From: an uncultured Clostridia bacterium
GTDB taxonomy: Bacteria; Bacillota; Clostridia; Oscillospirales; Oscillospiraceae
Direction of reading: 5' to 3'
NCBI GenBank assembly: GCA_947644595.1
Contig: CANSAE010000001.1
Location: 319,605-383,604 of the forward strand
Length of the DNA stretch: 64,000 bases
Within the stretch, counting starts at the first letter, position 1. The number at the start of each line of letters is the position of its first letter. Of the stretch, positions 52,002-61,215 are shown one piece after another. A program made the position numbers and the translations under genes. The notes below the pieces were generated by a model, which saw nothing but the letters and a program-made list of their open reading frames with translations, ran no database searches and had not been told where the DNA came from.

Positions 52002-52826
52002 ATGCCGGATCGGATGTTTACCCGGTTTACCATTGGACAATTCGCCGCACTGCATGGAATCAACAAAAAAACGTTGATGTGGTACGATGAGGTCGGGCTG
52101 CTTCATCCGGTGGAGATTGGGGAAAACGGATACCGATATTACAATTACTACCAAAGTTCTACCCTGGAAACAATTTTGCAGCTCCGGGATCTTGGAGTCT
52201 CCATCCCGGATATTCTGGATTTTATGGGAAACCGCTCCCCCGCTGCGCTCCAGCGCATGATTTCGGAAAAAATCAACGCGCTGGATGAACAAATCAGGCA
52301 ACTGCAAATCCTCCGAACCGCTTTGTCCGCCAAGCATAAGAGTTTGGAACACCTGCAAACAATTGATTTGGAGCAGATTGAGCTTGTGCAAATGCCGGAG
52401 ATCCCCCTTATCACCATCACGGTAGACAAGCACACGCCCATTGAAACCGGAGTGGAATTGGTCCTGCGGCAGGCCAGAAAGCACCAATTGTCTCGCCTTT
52501 ATGAGGGGGTATACGGTTCCATGATCCCTGTCACGCACTTGATGCAGGGGCGGTTTTATGACTACACCGCCATGTTCATGGAAATGCCGCAGGCTGATGA
52601 CACAAAAGCGCTCCATGTCCGCCCCGGCGGACTGTATCTCCGCGCTTGGTGCAAGGGTACATGGGATCAGATCCCGGACCGTTACCGTCATCTCTTATCC
52701 TATATAAAACAGCAGGGTCTGGAGCCTTACGGCTGCGCTTATGAGCGCGGCATCAATGAGCGTGTGATTGACACCATCGACGATTACATTACACAAATTG
52801 ATATCCCCGTAAAAAAATACACATAA
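52002..52826 (+). CDS. MerR-family regulator with GyrI-like ligand-binding domain
   Basis: A 274-residue protein. The MerR HTH (RFTIGQFAALHGINKKTLMWYDEVGLLHPVEIGENGYRYYNYYQSSTLETILQLRDLGVSIPDI) is followed by a dimerisation coiled coil (about 80-120) and a C-terminal GyrI-like half (about 125-270), as in BmrR. Such regulators bind hydrophobic or cationic small molecules and activate promoters by untwisting a 19-bp spacer. The promoter of the next gene has exactly this spacer. GAAGGG precedes the ATG at 52002. Confidence 0.92.
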   Translation: MPDRMFTRFTIGQFAALHGINKKTLMWYDEVGLLHPVEIGENGYRYYNYYQSSTLETILQLRDLGVSIPDILDFMGNRSPAALQRMISEKINALDEQIRQLQILRTALSAKHKSLEHLQTIDLEQIELVQMPEIPLITITVDKHTPIETGVELVLRQARKHQLSRLYEGVYGSMIPVTHLMQGRFYDYTAMFMEMPQADDTKALHVRPGGLYLRAWCKGTWDQIPDRYRHLLSYIKQQGLEPYGCAYERGINERVIDTIDDYITQIDIPVKKYT

Positions 52827-52841
52827 ATTTTCGCTTTTCTC

Positions 52842-52872
52842 TTGACCGTACTGTTACTGTACGGATTATGAT
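52842..52872 (+). promoter_or_regulatory. MerR-type promoter with 19-bp spacer and dyad operator
   Basis: TTGACC (52842-52847), 19 bases, TATGAT (52867-52872). A dyad CCGTAC-TGTTACT-GTACGG (52846-52864) fills the spacer. Both length and dyad position are as expected for activation by a MerR protein. Confidence 0.85.
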
Positions 52873-52915
52873 GGGCTCATCAACGGACCCCCATGGGTCC
52901 GAAAGGAGAGCGAGT

Positions 52916-54244
52916 ATGATGTTCAAGCCAAAAAACAACCGCATTGCAGCACTCATTATGGCGTTAACGCTGATGGTCGTGATGCAAGTCCCCGTTCTGG
53001 CCTGCTCCGGGCTGGAACTGACCAGTAAAGAGGGAGACCCTTACTGGTTCCGCACCTGCGATATGGACAATACCTACAATGTTTTCGGAGAAAAGGGCTC
53101 CTATATCGAGGCTTCTTACCTGGTATCCTATCCGGCGGGTCAGCCTATTGAATTTACCACCGGAGCCGTAACGCCAGAGCACACGATCATCGGCATGTCC
53201 TTTTCCGATTCCGTTTCCATGCTGGACGGTATCAATGATGCCGGGCTGGTGGGAGGCCTTCTGTTTCTGAACGAGGGGACCGAGACCCCGGACGAAGATA
53301 TTCCCGAAGGCTTCGAGACTTTGGCCGCCATGGAGGGTATCACCTGGTTCCTCGCACAATGCAAAGATGTGGATGAGGTCATCGAGCTGGCAAACCGCAC
53401 TTGCATGCAGGCGCTGTATGTAGATGGGATCCCCGGCTCCGATTTGTCAGCTACACTTCACTTTACCTTTATTGATGCCGCCGGAAAAAGTGTGGTATTG
53501 GAGACCGGTGACCCTGAGCAGCCGGGTCGGTTTGTGATTTTCGATTCCATCGGCGTAATGACCAACTCCCCCACCTATGATATTCAGATGGAAAATCTGA
53601 AGGCTTATATTGGAGCTGCACCAGAGCTCCGCAGTCAGAATATCCCGGCACTCAATATGAAGGGGCAAGAAATTGAAGGCATTTCCGGCGGCACTGACCG
53701 CACCTTCCCGGCATCCAATGCCGCTTATGACCGCTTCACCAGACTGGCGGTGCTGCGTTATCTGTGTGACGAGGGCAACGCCATCCCCAACGAGGAAATG
53801 CTATCTAAGGGCAACGGGATCTTCGCCTGCATCAACGTGCCAGAGGATAACGGAAAAGGTACCTACTATTACGACTGGCTCACGGAAACCGGCGATGTGG
53901 AAGGTGCCGCCCCCTGCTATACACAATACACCGTATGCTATGACATCGCCCGCCGCACACTGGCGATTCGGCCTTACGATACGCTGTTATGGACGACCTT
54001 GTCCATAGAGGATGCCGATCCCGCCGCAAAGGCTGCTTACCCCATCCTTCGAGGTGAGGAGGGCGGCACCATCAGCGCACTGGAAGTGAACAGCACCTCC
54101 CGGGAACCTGTCCCTGCACCCGCCACCACGCCGGCAGCAGCCGAAAGCAGTAATGTAAATCTTGTTTTGGCTGTCATCTGCGGCGTTCTGGCAGTTGCAG
54201 TTATCATTCTTGCAATACTGTTCGTCCGCAAAAAGAAGGCGTAA
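52916..54244 (+). CDS. Membrane-anchored choloylglycine hydrolase-family (linear amide C-N hydrolase) protein
   Basis: A 442-residue exported protein. The signal peptide ends VLA at residue 29, so cleavage would expose Cys30, the N-terminal nucleophile of this Ntn-hydrolase family (ACSGLELTSKEGDPYWFRTCDMD). Other family-like positions are the Arg and Asp of RTCDMD, the TNSPTYDIQMENL asparagine and an Arg in the YDRFTR segment. After about 360 catalytic residues a Pro/Ala/Thr linker leads to one C-terminal helix (about 413-436) and RKKKA, so it is tethered outside the membrane. Members cleave bile-salt conjugates, penicillin V or N-acyl lactones; the substrate here is unknown. Confidence 0.87.
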   Translation: MMFKPKNNRIAALIMALTLMVVMQVPVLACSGLELTSKEGDPYWFRTCDMDNTYNVFGEKGSYIEASYLVSYPAGQPIEFTTGAVTPEHTIIGMSFSDSVSMLDGINDAGLVGGLLFLNEGTETPDEDIPEGFETLAAMEGITWFLAQCKDVDEVIELANRTCMQALYVDGIPGSDLSATLHFTFIDAAGKSVVLETGDPEQPGRFVIFDSIGVMTNSPTYDIQMENLKAYIGAAPELRSQNIPALNMKGQEIEGISGGTDRTFPASNAAYDRFTRLAVLRYLCDEGNAIPNEEMLSKGNGIFACINVPEDNGKGTYYYDWLTETGDVEGAAPCYTQYTVCYDIARRTLAIRPYDTLLWTTLSIEDADPAAKAAYPILRGEEGGTISALEVNSTSREPVPAPATTPAAAESSNVNLVLAVICGVLAVAVIILAILFVRKKKA

Positions 54245-54245
54245 A

Positions 54246-54283
54246 CACAAAAACACCCTGCTGGTTGGCAGGGTGTTTTTGTG
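54246..54283. terminator. Bidirectional intrinsic terminator
   Basis: CACAAAAACACCCTGC, six-base loop, GCAGGGTGTTTTTGTG: a 16-bp perfect stem between convergent genes. Confidence 0.93.
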
Positions 54284-54290
54284 ATGCTTG

Positions 54291-56228
54291 TTATCCCAGT
54301 TTCTGAATCGCCTGGAATCCGCCGTGTACGGCCTCGTACACCTTCCCCGGCTTAACGCAATCTCCGATGGGGAATACCCGATAAGGCTTTCCTTTCAGTG
54401 CCTCGGTCAATGAGGTATCCGCCCGGAAACCGCTTGCCAGCACCACATTGTCGCAGGCAATCGGTACGATCCCCTGCTTGGTTTCCAGCACAACTTCATT
54501 GGGGGTGATATCGATCATTTTTGCAAAAGTATACACTTGGATATGCGCCTTATTCAAACGCTCCTTCAGCCCCAGTTTCATATTGGCGGACATATCGGTA
54601 TTTTCCACCAGCGGTCCGGCCATCTCTACAATGGTAACCTTTTTTCCCCGCTCTTCCAGTTCGATTGCCGCTTCACAGCCCACATGGCCGCCACCCAGGA
54701 CTACAACACGGTCTCCCACTTGTTTCCCGTTTGCCAGCAAATCATAGGCCGTAACCACATTTTCCCCTTCAATTCCGGGGATGGGCGGACGGACAGTGGA
54801 GGCGCCATTGGCCAAAATCACTACATCCGGCCCAAACGCATCAATATTCTCTTCTGTAGCAGTTTTCATGAATTCCACCTTCACCCCATGCTTGTAAATC
54901 TGGGCAATCAGGTGCTCCTTATACCGCCGCATGTCCACTTTAAATGCCGGAGCGCCGGCGGCATTGATGAGTCCGCCCAGCTTTCCGTCTTTTTCCCACA
55001 GAGTCACGTCATGTCCCGCTTGGGCTGCCTGCACAGCGGTATACATCCCGCCGGGGCCGCCGCCAACCACCAATATTTTTTTCGGATGAGCGGTTTTCGG
55101 CATCACCCGGGGCGATTTGCTCTCTTTGTTGGACCGGGGGTTGATCGCACAGGAGCCGGGGGCATGGGCTCCGGTATTCAGGCACTCATTGCAGGCCGTG
55201 CAGTACACCACATCCTCCAGATGTCCTTCCTGCACCTTATTCGGCCAGAACGGATCCGCCAGAGACTGGTGGCCCATCGCAATCATATCTGCCACACCGG
55301 ACTCTATGACCTCCTCTGCCAGCGGGCCGTAATTAAGCTTGCCCTGCACCAAAAACGGCGTTGTAATCCCCTCTTGGCGCATACGCTTCGCAATAAACAA
55401 CTGGCTGCCCGGCTCATCATAGGCGCTGGGAATGGCTTTATTCCATACCTCATAGCAGCCATGGTCCAAATGGATATAGCAAAAGCCCCATGTATCCAAA
55501 ATCTTGACGATTTCCACGCCTTCATCATCCAGCGTCCGTCCGCCATGGAGGGAATGCTGCGGGGTAAACTTCACGGAAATCGGATAGTCCGGTCCCACGG
55601 CTTTGCGAATCGCTTCATAAAATTCCTGAATGAAGCGCAGACGGTTTTCCAAACTCCCGCCATACTCGTCCTCCCGGAGGTTCCATTGCTTGGAAATAAA
55701 CTGGTCCAGCATATAGCCGCCATAGGCATGGACTTCCAGAATATCCACGCCTGCATCCTTGGCCATTTTTGCAGCCTTACCCGCCTTTTCCGTCAAACGG
55801 TGGATCTCTTCCACACTCAGAGACTTACATTTGTGGTCCGGATGCCAGAAGGTCGGTACTTCACTGGCAGAGGCATGGACCGTTGTTCTGGGATCGCCGA
55901 CATTCACTCTGCCATATCCCGGAGAAAGCTGGATCGCCAACTTGGAACCATATTGATGCAATTCATCTGCCAGCAGTTTGATTCGCTCCGCATGAGATTC
56001 ATTGCACAGAAAATTTCCGGAATAGCGTGGTTCTTCATATTCATCGGTCACGGTATGCGCAGAGGGATAAATCAGGCCGAAGCCTCCCATGGCGCGCTCC
56101 ACCAGATATGCCCGCTGCTCAGGAGATACTCCGCCGTCCTCCGCGTGGATTGTTCCCATGGGGGCGACTGCCAGCCGGTTTTTTAATGTAACTCCGTTAA
56201 ATGAGATTGGGTCAAACATTTTTGCCAT
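54291..56228 (-). CDS. Old-yellow-enzyme/Fe-S FAD-NAD oxidoreductase (2,4-dienoyl-CoA reductase, BaiCD/BaiH-like)
   Basis: A 645-residue three-part enzyme. An FMN TIM barrel (1-350) opens with MFDPISFNGVTLKNRLAVAPM and contains EVHAYGGYMLDQFISKQWNLREDEYGGSLENR. A Cys motif CTACNECLNTGAHAPGSC binds a [4Fe-4S] cluster. Then come FAD and NAD(P) domains with VVGGGPGGMYTAVQAAQAGHDVTLWE and VVLGGGHVGCEAAIELEERGKKVTIVE. Family members reduce enoyl substrates, including dienoyl-CoA, enoates and bile-acid CoA intermediates. The ATG at 56228 has GAGG upstream. It is divergent from the HTH gene and convergent with the hydrolase gene. Confidence 0.93.
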   Translation of the reverse strand: MAKMFDPISFNGVTLKNRLAVAPMGTIHAEDGGVSPEQRAYLVERAMGGFGLIYPSAHTVTDEYEEPRYSGNFLCNESHAERIKLLADELHQYGSKLAIQLSPGYGRVNVGDPRTTVHASASEVPTFWHPDHKCKSLSVEEIHRLTEKAGKAAKMAKDAGVDILEVHAYGGYMLDQFISKQWNLREDEYGGSLENRLRFIQEFYEAIRKAVGPDYPISVKFTPQHSLHGGRTLDDEGVEIVKILDTWGFCYIHLDHGCYEVWNKAIPSAYDEPGSQLFIAKRMRQEGITTPFLVQGKLNYGPLAEEVIESGVADMIAMGHQSLADPFWPNKVQEGHLEDVVYCTACNECLNTGAHAPGSCAINPRSNKESKSPRVMPKTAHPKKILVVGGGPGGMYTAVQAAQAGHDVTLWEKDGKLGGLINAAGAPAFKVDMRRYKEHLIAQIYKHGVKVEFMKTATEENIDAFGPDVVILANGASTVRPPIPGIEGENVVTAYDLLANGKQVGDRVVVLGGGHVGCEAAIELEERGKKVTIVEMAGPLVENTDMSANMKLGLKERLNKAHIQVYTFAKMIDITPNEVVLETKQGIVPIACDNVVLASGFRADTSLTEALKGKPYRVFPIGDCVKPGKVYEAVHGGFQAIQKLG

Positions 56229-56325
56229 AACAATACCTCTTTCCTTGCCTTTTGATTTCATTGTAATGCACACCGCAGAAATTGTAAAACGACAGAAATT
56301 GAATAAAGTTTCTTTAGAGTTGAAG

Positions 56326-56354
56326 TTGACAAAAAATTGACTTCATGGTAAAAT
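56326..56354 (+). promoter_or_regulatory. Promoter of the 464-residue HTH protein gene
   Basis: TTGACA (56326-56331), 17 bases, TAAAAT (56349-56354), 37 bases before the GTG start. Confidence 0.85.
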
Positions 56355-56390
56355 TCAATATAAAATGTTTGGTCCTATGGAGGTGGTATC

Positions 56391-57785
56391 GTGCAATTTG
56401 GTGCATTACTAAAGATGATACTGACGCTCAACGACATAAAAATGTACAATCTGGCGGACGCTTTGGGGTACGATAAATCCTATATCAGCAAGTGGATCAA
56501 TCAGGCCAAACTGCCGCCCTCCAAGGATATCGACCGGCTGGCGGACCAAATTGCCGGATTCGTCACCCGGGAATGCGGTGCTGACCGAAAGCGCATGACC
56601 GCCCAGGAATTTAATTTTGCGGAACTCAACGGAGATGCGCCGGAAGATGCAGTTTTTTCCGCCAAACTATCCGCATTGTTGCGTGAATCCTTTTGGCACG
56701 CCAAATATGATATTGAACGCAGCGCTATAGTGCCGGAGCCTCCGAAGGCTACGGCTGCCTCTCCGTCCCGTCTCCGGGCTACGGCCTGCATCTTATTCAC
56801 CCAACCCATTACCAAAAGCGGAGATTATCAGTCCGTCCTGGATGACCTGCGGGATCTGGACACGGAAAATGAACATTTCAAACTCATGGCCGTGATCGAT
56901 CCTTCCCGCTTCGCGGAAAATGTTGACCTGTATTGGAACCATATCTGCCAATTATTGAGCCTTGGCGGTCATGGTGATGTGGAGCTCATTGCGCTGGGCC
57001 AGCATGCGCCGGCAGACCTTCCGGACCGGCTGGCCATCGCCAAAGGTCTTTATATGGATCAAACGCTGCCGCTGCCGTTCTCCCGCCAGCCCATTCCCAT
57101 CCGGGTCACAGAGCCTGCCGCGGTCTACGCCTACTATGATGATGCCAGAAAGTTTCTGCAGCGTCAGCAGTTTATTTTGGAATCTTCCAATGTCAACGGC
57201 AATTTGTACTATTACAAGTACGCCGCTACCGACATGAAACGCTATCTGCTCTCCTCTATGTTCCCCATGTATATGAGCGAGGAATTATTTGAAGAAATCC
57301 TGGAAAAATACGGGAGCAAAACACAGAGCAGCAGCATCGCCCGGAAGCGGTATCTCAAAGAGTTTACTTCGAAAAAATCCGTGGTCATTTATGATACCGC
57401 CCTGCTGCGGTATATGAGCACCGGAAAGCTTTCCGCATTCGATGCTTACGAAGGCGAGACCCTCACCAAAAGTGAACGCAAACGGCACCTGCAGGGACTC
57501 ATTGACGAAATGGAAAACAGCGACCGTTTGGATTTGAAGATCCTCAGCGATAAAAATCCCATCATCAATTACAATGCGGTCTCGGTATCCTTTTTCATGA
57601 ACGACAGCAGCGCCTACTGTTCAGATATCCGAAAAAAGAAAGACGGTGTCCGCTATTTCGTTTCCAGCGAAAGCCGCAAGCATTTGGCCACATTATTGGA
57701 CCATATCCACGCCCTGCCCGACGAGTATCTGATGGAGGGAAAAGCGGTCATCGATTATATTTACGACGGAATGAAAAATATGTAA
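56391..57785 (+). CDS. HTH protein with a large uncharacterised C-terminal region
   Basis: A 464-residue protein from GTG at 56391, preceded by GGAGGTGG. Residues 1-55 are an XRE/CI-like HTH (LTLNDIKMYNLADALGYDKSYISKWINQAKLPPSKDIDRLADQIA). The remaining about 400 residues are soluble and mixed alpha/beta, with ACILFTQPITKSGDYQSVLDDLRDL, HFKLMAVIDPSRFAENVDLYWNHICQLLSLG and EYLMEGKAVIDYIYDGMKN; I recognise no domain. It is divergent from the flavin oxidoreductase gene and may regulate it. Likely a one-component sensor-regulator. Confidence 0.8.
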   Translation: MQFGALLKMILTLNDIKMYNLADALGYDKSYISKWINQAKLPPSKDIDRLADQIAGFVTRECGADRKRMTAQEFNFAELNGDAPEDAVFSAKLSALLRESFWHAKYDIERSAIVPEPPKATAASPSRLRATACILFTQPITKSGDYQSVLDDLRDLDTENEHFKLMAVIDPSRFAENVDLYWNHICQLLSLGGHGDVELIALGQHAPADLPDRLAIAKGLYMDQTLPLPFSRQPIPIRVTEPAAVYAYYDDARKFLQRQQFILESSNVNGNLYYYKYAATDMKRYLLSSMFPMYMSEELFEEILEKYGSKTQSSSIARKRYLKEFTSKKSVVIYDTALLRYMSTGKLSAFDAYEGETLTKSERKRHLQGLIDEMENSDRLDLKILSDKNPIINYNAVSVSFFMNDSSAYCSDIRKKKDGVRYFVSSESRKHLATLLDHIHALPDEYLMEGKAVIDYIYDGMKNM

Positions 57786-57787
57786 TG

Positions 57788-57819
57788 AAAAACTGACGGA
57801 ATTGCTTCCGTCAGTTTTT
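57788..57819. terminator. Bidirectional intrinsic terminator
   Basis: AAAAACTGACGGAA, loop TTGC, TTCCGTCAGTTTTT, a 14-bp perfect stem between the convergent HTH and clpB genes. Confidence 0.93.
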
Positions 57820-57824
57820 CTATT

Positions 57825-60401
57825 TTACTGGCATACCAGAGTATCTCCATCCGCATCCAGCGTGATGGTATCTCCGCCGCTCAGGGCTCCGGACAGGATC
57901 TTTCGTGCGATGAGCGTCTCCGCCTTTGTCTGCAGGACCCTCCGCAGCGGACGTGCGCCAAACACCGGGTCGTATCCCTGTTCGATGAGAACTGCTTTTG
58001 CCTCGTCGGTCACCTCCAAATGCAGCATTTGGGCTTCCAGCCGATTTCTCAGTCCGCCGAGCATCAGTTCAATGATCCGGTTCAATGCGCCTTTATCCAA
58101 CGGCTTGAAAAATATGGTCTCATCCAGCCGATTTAAAAACTCCGGCCGAAATGCTGCCCGCAGTTCCCGCTGAACACCCTGCTGCGCCTCCGGAGATATC
58201 TTCCCATCCGCGCCGATGCCATCCAGCAGATACTGACTGCCCAGATTGGAGGTCAGGATGATCACTGTATTTTTGAAATCTACAGTCCTCCCCTGACTGT
58301 CAGTGATGCGTCCGTCATCCAAAATCTGCAGCAGAATATTGAATACATCCGGATGCGCCTTTTCCACTTCATCAAACAGGATGACCGAATAAGGCCGCCG
58401 CCGCACCGCTTCTGTCAGTTGGCCGCCCTCATCGTAGCCCACATATCCCGGAGGCGCACCGATCAGGCGGGACACAGAAAATTTCTCCATGTACTCTGTC
58501 ATATCAATGCGTACCATGTTGTGCTCGTCATCAAATAACGCTTCCGCCAAAGCCTTGGCCAATTCCGTTTTTCCAACGCCTGTGGGGCCCAAGAACAAAA
58601 ACGAGCCAATCGGCCGGCCCGGGTCCGCGATGCCTGCCCGGGAACGGAGGACCGCTTCGCTCACTTTGGTCACTGCCTCGTTCTGGCCAATGACGCGGCC
58701 GTGCAGGATATCTTCTAAATGCAAAAGCTTCTCTCGTTCGCCTTCCATGAGTTTGGACACCGGAATCCCCGTCCATTTGGCCACGATTCCGGCAATTTCC
58801 TCTTCCGTCACTGTGTCCCGTACCAAAGAGGTTTCTCTCTTGGCCTTCGCCGCGGCCTCTGCCTCTGCCAGCTTTTGTTCCAAGGCCGGCAAATCTGAAT
58901 ACTGCAAACGAGCTGCCGTTTCATATTCCAGGTCCACTTTCGCGGTCTCGATTTCACTGTGGACCCGGTCAATGTCCGCTTTGATCTCTTTTACAGCATC
59001 TACGGCCGTTTTTTCAGTCTCCCATGCCGCCTGCTTGGCCCGGTAAGCCTCCTTGAGATCCGCCAGTTCCTCTGTCAGCTTTTGCAGACGGTCTTTTGAC
59101 AACGGGTCGTTCTCTTTTTTCAGCGCCATTTCCTCAATTTCCAACTGCATCACCCGTCGGCGCAAGTCATCCAGCTCCGCGGGCATGGAATCGATTTCTG
59201 TACGAATCAGGGCACATGCCTCATCCACCAGATCGATGGCTTTATCCGGCAGGAAACGGTCGGAAATGTACCGGTCAGACAACGCCGCCGCTGCCACCAG
59301 TGCATTGTCGTGAATACGAACGCCGTGATAAATCTCATATCGGTCTTTCAGTCCCCGCAGGATAGAAACCGTATCTTCCACGGTAGGCTGCTCTACCAGC
59401 ACCGGCTGAAAACGCCGTTCCAGAGCCGCATCTTTTTCAATGTATTTCCGGTATTCATCCAATGTCGTGGCGCCGATGCAATGAAGCTCGCCCCGGGCCA
59501 GCATGGGCTTGAGCAGATTTCCCGCATCCATGCTCCCCTCGGTTTTTCCCGCGCCCACAATGGTATGCAGTTCATCAATGAATAGCAGCGTCCGCCCTTC
59601 TGACCGCTTGATTTCTTCCAAAACAGCTTTCAGCCGTTCCTCAAATTCGCCCCGATATTTGGCCCCCGCGATCAAAGCGCCCATATCCAGAGAAAAAATC
59701 GTTTTATCCTTCAATCCATCGGGCACATCTCCCCGGACGATCCGTTGGGCCAGGCCTTCTACGATAGCGGTCTTGCCAACGCCCGGTTCACCAATGAGCA
59801 CAGGATTATTTTTCGTCTTTCTGGATAAAATGCGGATCACATCCCGGATTTCCCCGTCCCGGCCGATGACCGGGTCCAGTTTCCCGTCCCGGGTCTGCTG
59901 TACCAGGTCAGTGCCATATTTGCGCAGCGCATCGTAGGTGTCCTCCGGGTCATCACTGCGTACTGGCTGGGTCTTGACTTTTGCCAGTTCCTGGGCAAAA
60001 CGGCTTTTGGTGATAGCATGGTCCGTGAAAATCCGGTGTAAGTCCGGAGTGGGTCGCTCAAGCATCGCCAACATCAGGTGTTCTATCGAAACATAGCTGT
60101 CTTTCCCTTTTTCGGCAAGCTTCTCTGCCGCAGAAAGAATTTCCGCGGTCTCCCGGGACGCATAGATCTCACCGCCGGAGATCTTTGGCAGACGTTCGAT
60201 CACGCCATCCAGTTCCGACAACACTTCGTCACAATTCGTTCCCATACGGCCCAGCAGAGTACCCGCCAGGCCTCCGTCATCATCAATCAGCGCATACAGC
60301 AAATGCTCCGGCGTAACATACGCGTTTTGATTTTCCGCCGCCATGGATTGTGCCGTGTTCAGCGCTTCAACGGTCTTTTTGGTATAACGTTCTGCATTCA
60401 T
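57825..60401 (-). CDS. clpB: ClpB disaggregase (Hsp100)
   Basis: An 858-residue AAA+ protein of normal ClpB length. N-terminal Clp repeats (1-145), AAA-1 with GEPGVGKT and Walker [13 protein letters not shown], the long M-domain coiled coil (about 400-525) that distinguishes ClpB from ClpA/ClpC, AAA-2 with GPTGVGKT and [14 protein letters not shown], and a C-terminal oligomerisation domain. With DnaK it extracts proteins from aggregates. AGGAGG precedes the ATG. It follows the ribbon-helix-helix gene by 22 bases. I find no CIRCE element upstream, so its heat-shock control may differ. Confidence 0.97.
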   Translation of the reverse strand: MNAERYTKKTVEALNTAQSMAAENQNAYVTPEHLLYALIDDDGGLAGTLLGRMGTNCDEVLSELDGVIERLPKISGGEIYASRETAEILSAAEKLAEKGKDSYVSIEHLMLAMLERPTPDLHRIFTDHAITKSRFAQELAKVKTQPVRSDDPEDTYDALRKYGTDLVQQTRDGKLDPVIGRDGEIRDVIRILSRKTKNNPVLIGEPGVGKTAIVEGLAQRIVRGDVPDGLKDKTIFSLDMGALIAGAKYRGEFEERLKAVLEEIKRSEGRTLLFIDELHTIVGAGKTEGSMDAGNLLKPMLARGELHCIGATTLDEYRKYIEKDAALERRFQPVLVEQPTVEDTVSILRGLKDRYEIYHGVRIHDNALVAAAALSDRYISDRFLPDKAIDLVDEACALIRTEIDSMPAELDDLRRRVMQLEIEEMALKKENDPLSKDRLQKLTEELADLKEAYRAKQAAWETEKTAVDAVKEIKADIDRVHSEIETAKVDLEYETAARLQYSDLPALEQKLAEAEAAAKAKRETSLVRDTVTEEEIAGIVAKWTGIPVSKLMEGEREKLLHLEDILHGRVIGQNEAVTKVSEAVLRSRAGIADPGRPIGSFLFLGPTGVGKTELAKALAEALFDDEHNMVRIDMTEYMEKFSVSRLIGAPPGYVGYDEGGQLTEAVRRRPYSVILFDEVEKAHPDVFNILLQILDDGRITDSQGRTVDFKNTVIILTSNLGSQYLLDGIGADGKISPEAQQGVQRELRAAFRPEFLNRLDETIFFKPLDKGALNRIIELMLGGLRNRLEAQMLHLEVTDEAKAVLIEQGYDPVFGARPLRRVLQTKAETLIARKILSGALSGGDTITLDADGDTLVCQ

Positions 60402-60423
60402 TGTAAGTTCCTCCTTCTCAGGA

Positions 60424-61062
60424 TCACAATAAAACCTTCAACCGGTCCATTTCCCGGCTGTAAATCTGTTCCAACTCCTCGGGTGACACTTCTCCGGCCA
60501 ACCACAGCTTCATCAAGCGGTCAAAGCACTGCACATAATCCGCAATGGCTTGGGCTACGTCCCCCTGGTTCTCTGTGAGCTCAATGGAACGGACAAACCG
60601 GCCTTCATAAAGCTCATATTTTCTGGAAGCTTGGCCTTTCCGCGTAAAACGGCGGTCCTCAAATTGCTTCCATAACCGGAAAAACTGTGTCATCCCCCGG
60701 ATAAGTTCCTCAGACTGTGTTCGGAAAATCACCGATAACGTGCCGTCTCCGCCTGTGCCGTTCCGGTGAAGTTCCACTTCATATTTCACCGTAGGCCGGT
60801 ATTTATAGGCCAAACTAGATTTCATGGACATGCTGGAGGTATTGGGCACAAAAAACGGGACCAGTTCCCGAGACGGCGACAGTAATTCTTCCACAGACCG
60901 GAACACCTCACTGACCCATCGCTGAGGTGTCATAATCTGGACATACTCCGCCAAAATCTCATTGATGAGACCGGACCGGCTCATTCCCTGCCGGTGGGCC
61001 AGCAAGTCGATTTCCCGTACGACCTCATCACTGAGCGCTAAACTATATATGGTTTTTTTCAT
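60424..61062 (-). CDS. Ribbon-helix-helix-like protein upstream of clpB
   Basis: A 212-residue protein. The N-terminal 45 residues fit a CopG/Arc ribbon-helix-helix (MKKTIYSLALSDEVVREIDLLAHRQGMSRSGLINEILAEYVQ). The remaining part is mixed, with charged strands (SLAYKYRPTVKYEVELHRNGTGGDGTLSVIFR) and helices; I do not recognise it. The ATG at 61062 has AAGGAG nine bases upstream. It is the first gene of a two-gene operon with clpB and could be the operon's own repressor. Confidence 0.8.
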   Translation of the reverse strand: MKKTIYSLALSDEVVREIDLLAHRQGMSRSGLINEILAEYVQIMTPQRWVSEVFRSVEELLSPSRELVPFFVPNTSSMSMKSSLAYKYRPTVKYEVELHRNGTGGDGTLSVIFRTQSEELIRGMTQFFRLWKQFEDRRFTRKGQASRKYELYEGRFVRSIELTENQGDVAQAIADYVQCFDRLMKLWLAGEVSPEELEQIYSREMDRLKVLL

Positions 61063-61094
61063 GAGCCCCAACTCCTTCTGCTTTTCATGGGTTC

Positions 61095-61123
61095 AGTTTA
61101 CTCCTATCCTCAAATTTTGTAAA
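61095..61123 (-). promoter_or_regulatory. Promoter of the RHH-clpB operon
   Basis: On the minus strand TTTACA (61123-61118), 17 bases, AAACT-type -10 TAAACT (61100-61095). The 90 bases upstream are very AT-rich with repeated TGTAAA/TTTACA words. Confidence 0.6.
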
Positions 61124-61183
61124 GATATTTATATAATTTTTTACACAAATTTAATAAAATATGCAACATTATTTTACAAAAAA

Positions 61184-61215
61184 TGACCCGGTACGGATTG
61201 CTCCGTTCCGGGTCA
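61184..61215 (-). terminator. Intrinsic terminator of the serine recombinase gene
   Basis: TGACCCGG-T-ACGGA, loop TTGC, TCCGT-T-CCGGGTCA, followed on the minus strand by TTTTTTG. The stem includes the recombinase stop codon. Confidence 0.9.

Noticed and set aside
54537..56186. 549-codon open frame opposite the flavin oxidoreductase
   Set aside because: Antisense shadow of a well-recognised enzyme, without start signals or recognisable domains.
61063..61212. CIRCE element upstream of clpB
   Set aside because: No TTAGCACTC-N9-GAGTGCTAA-like inverted repeat is present.
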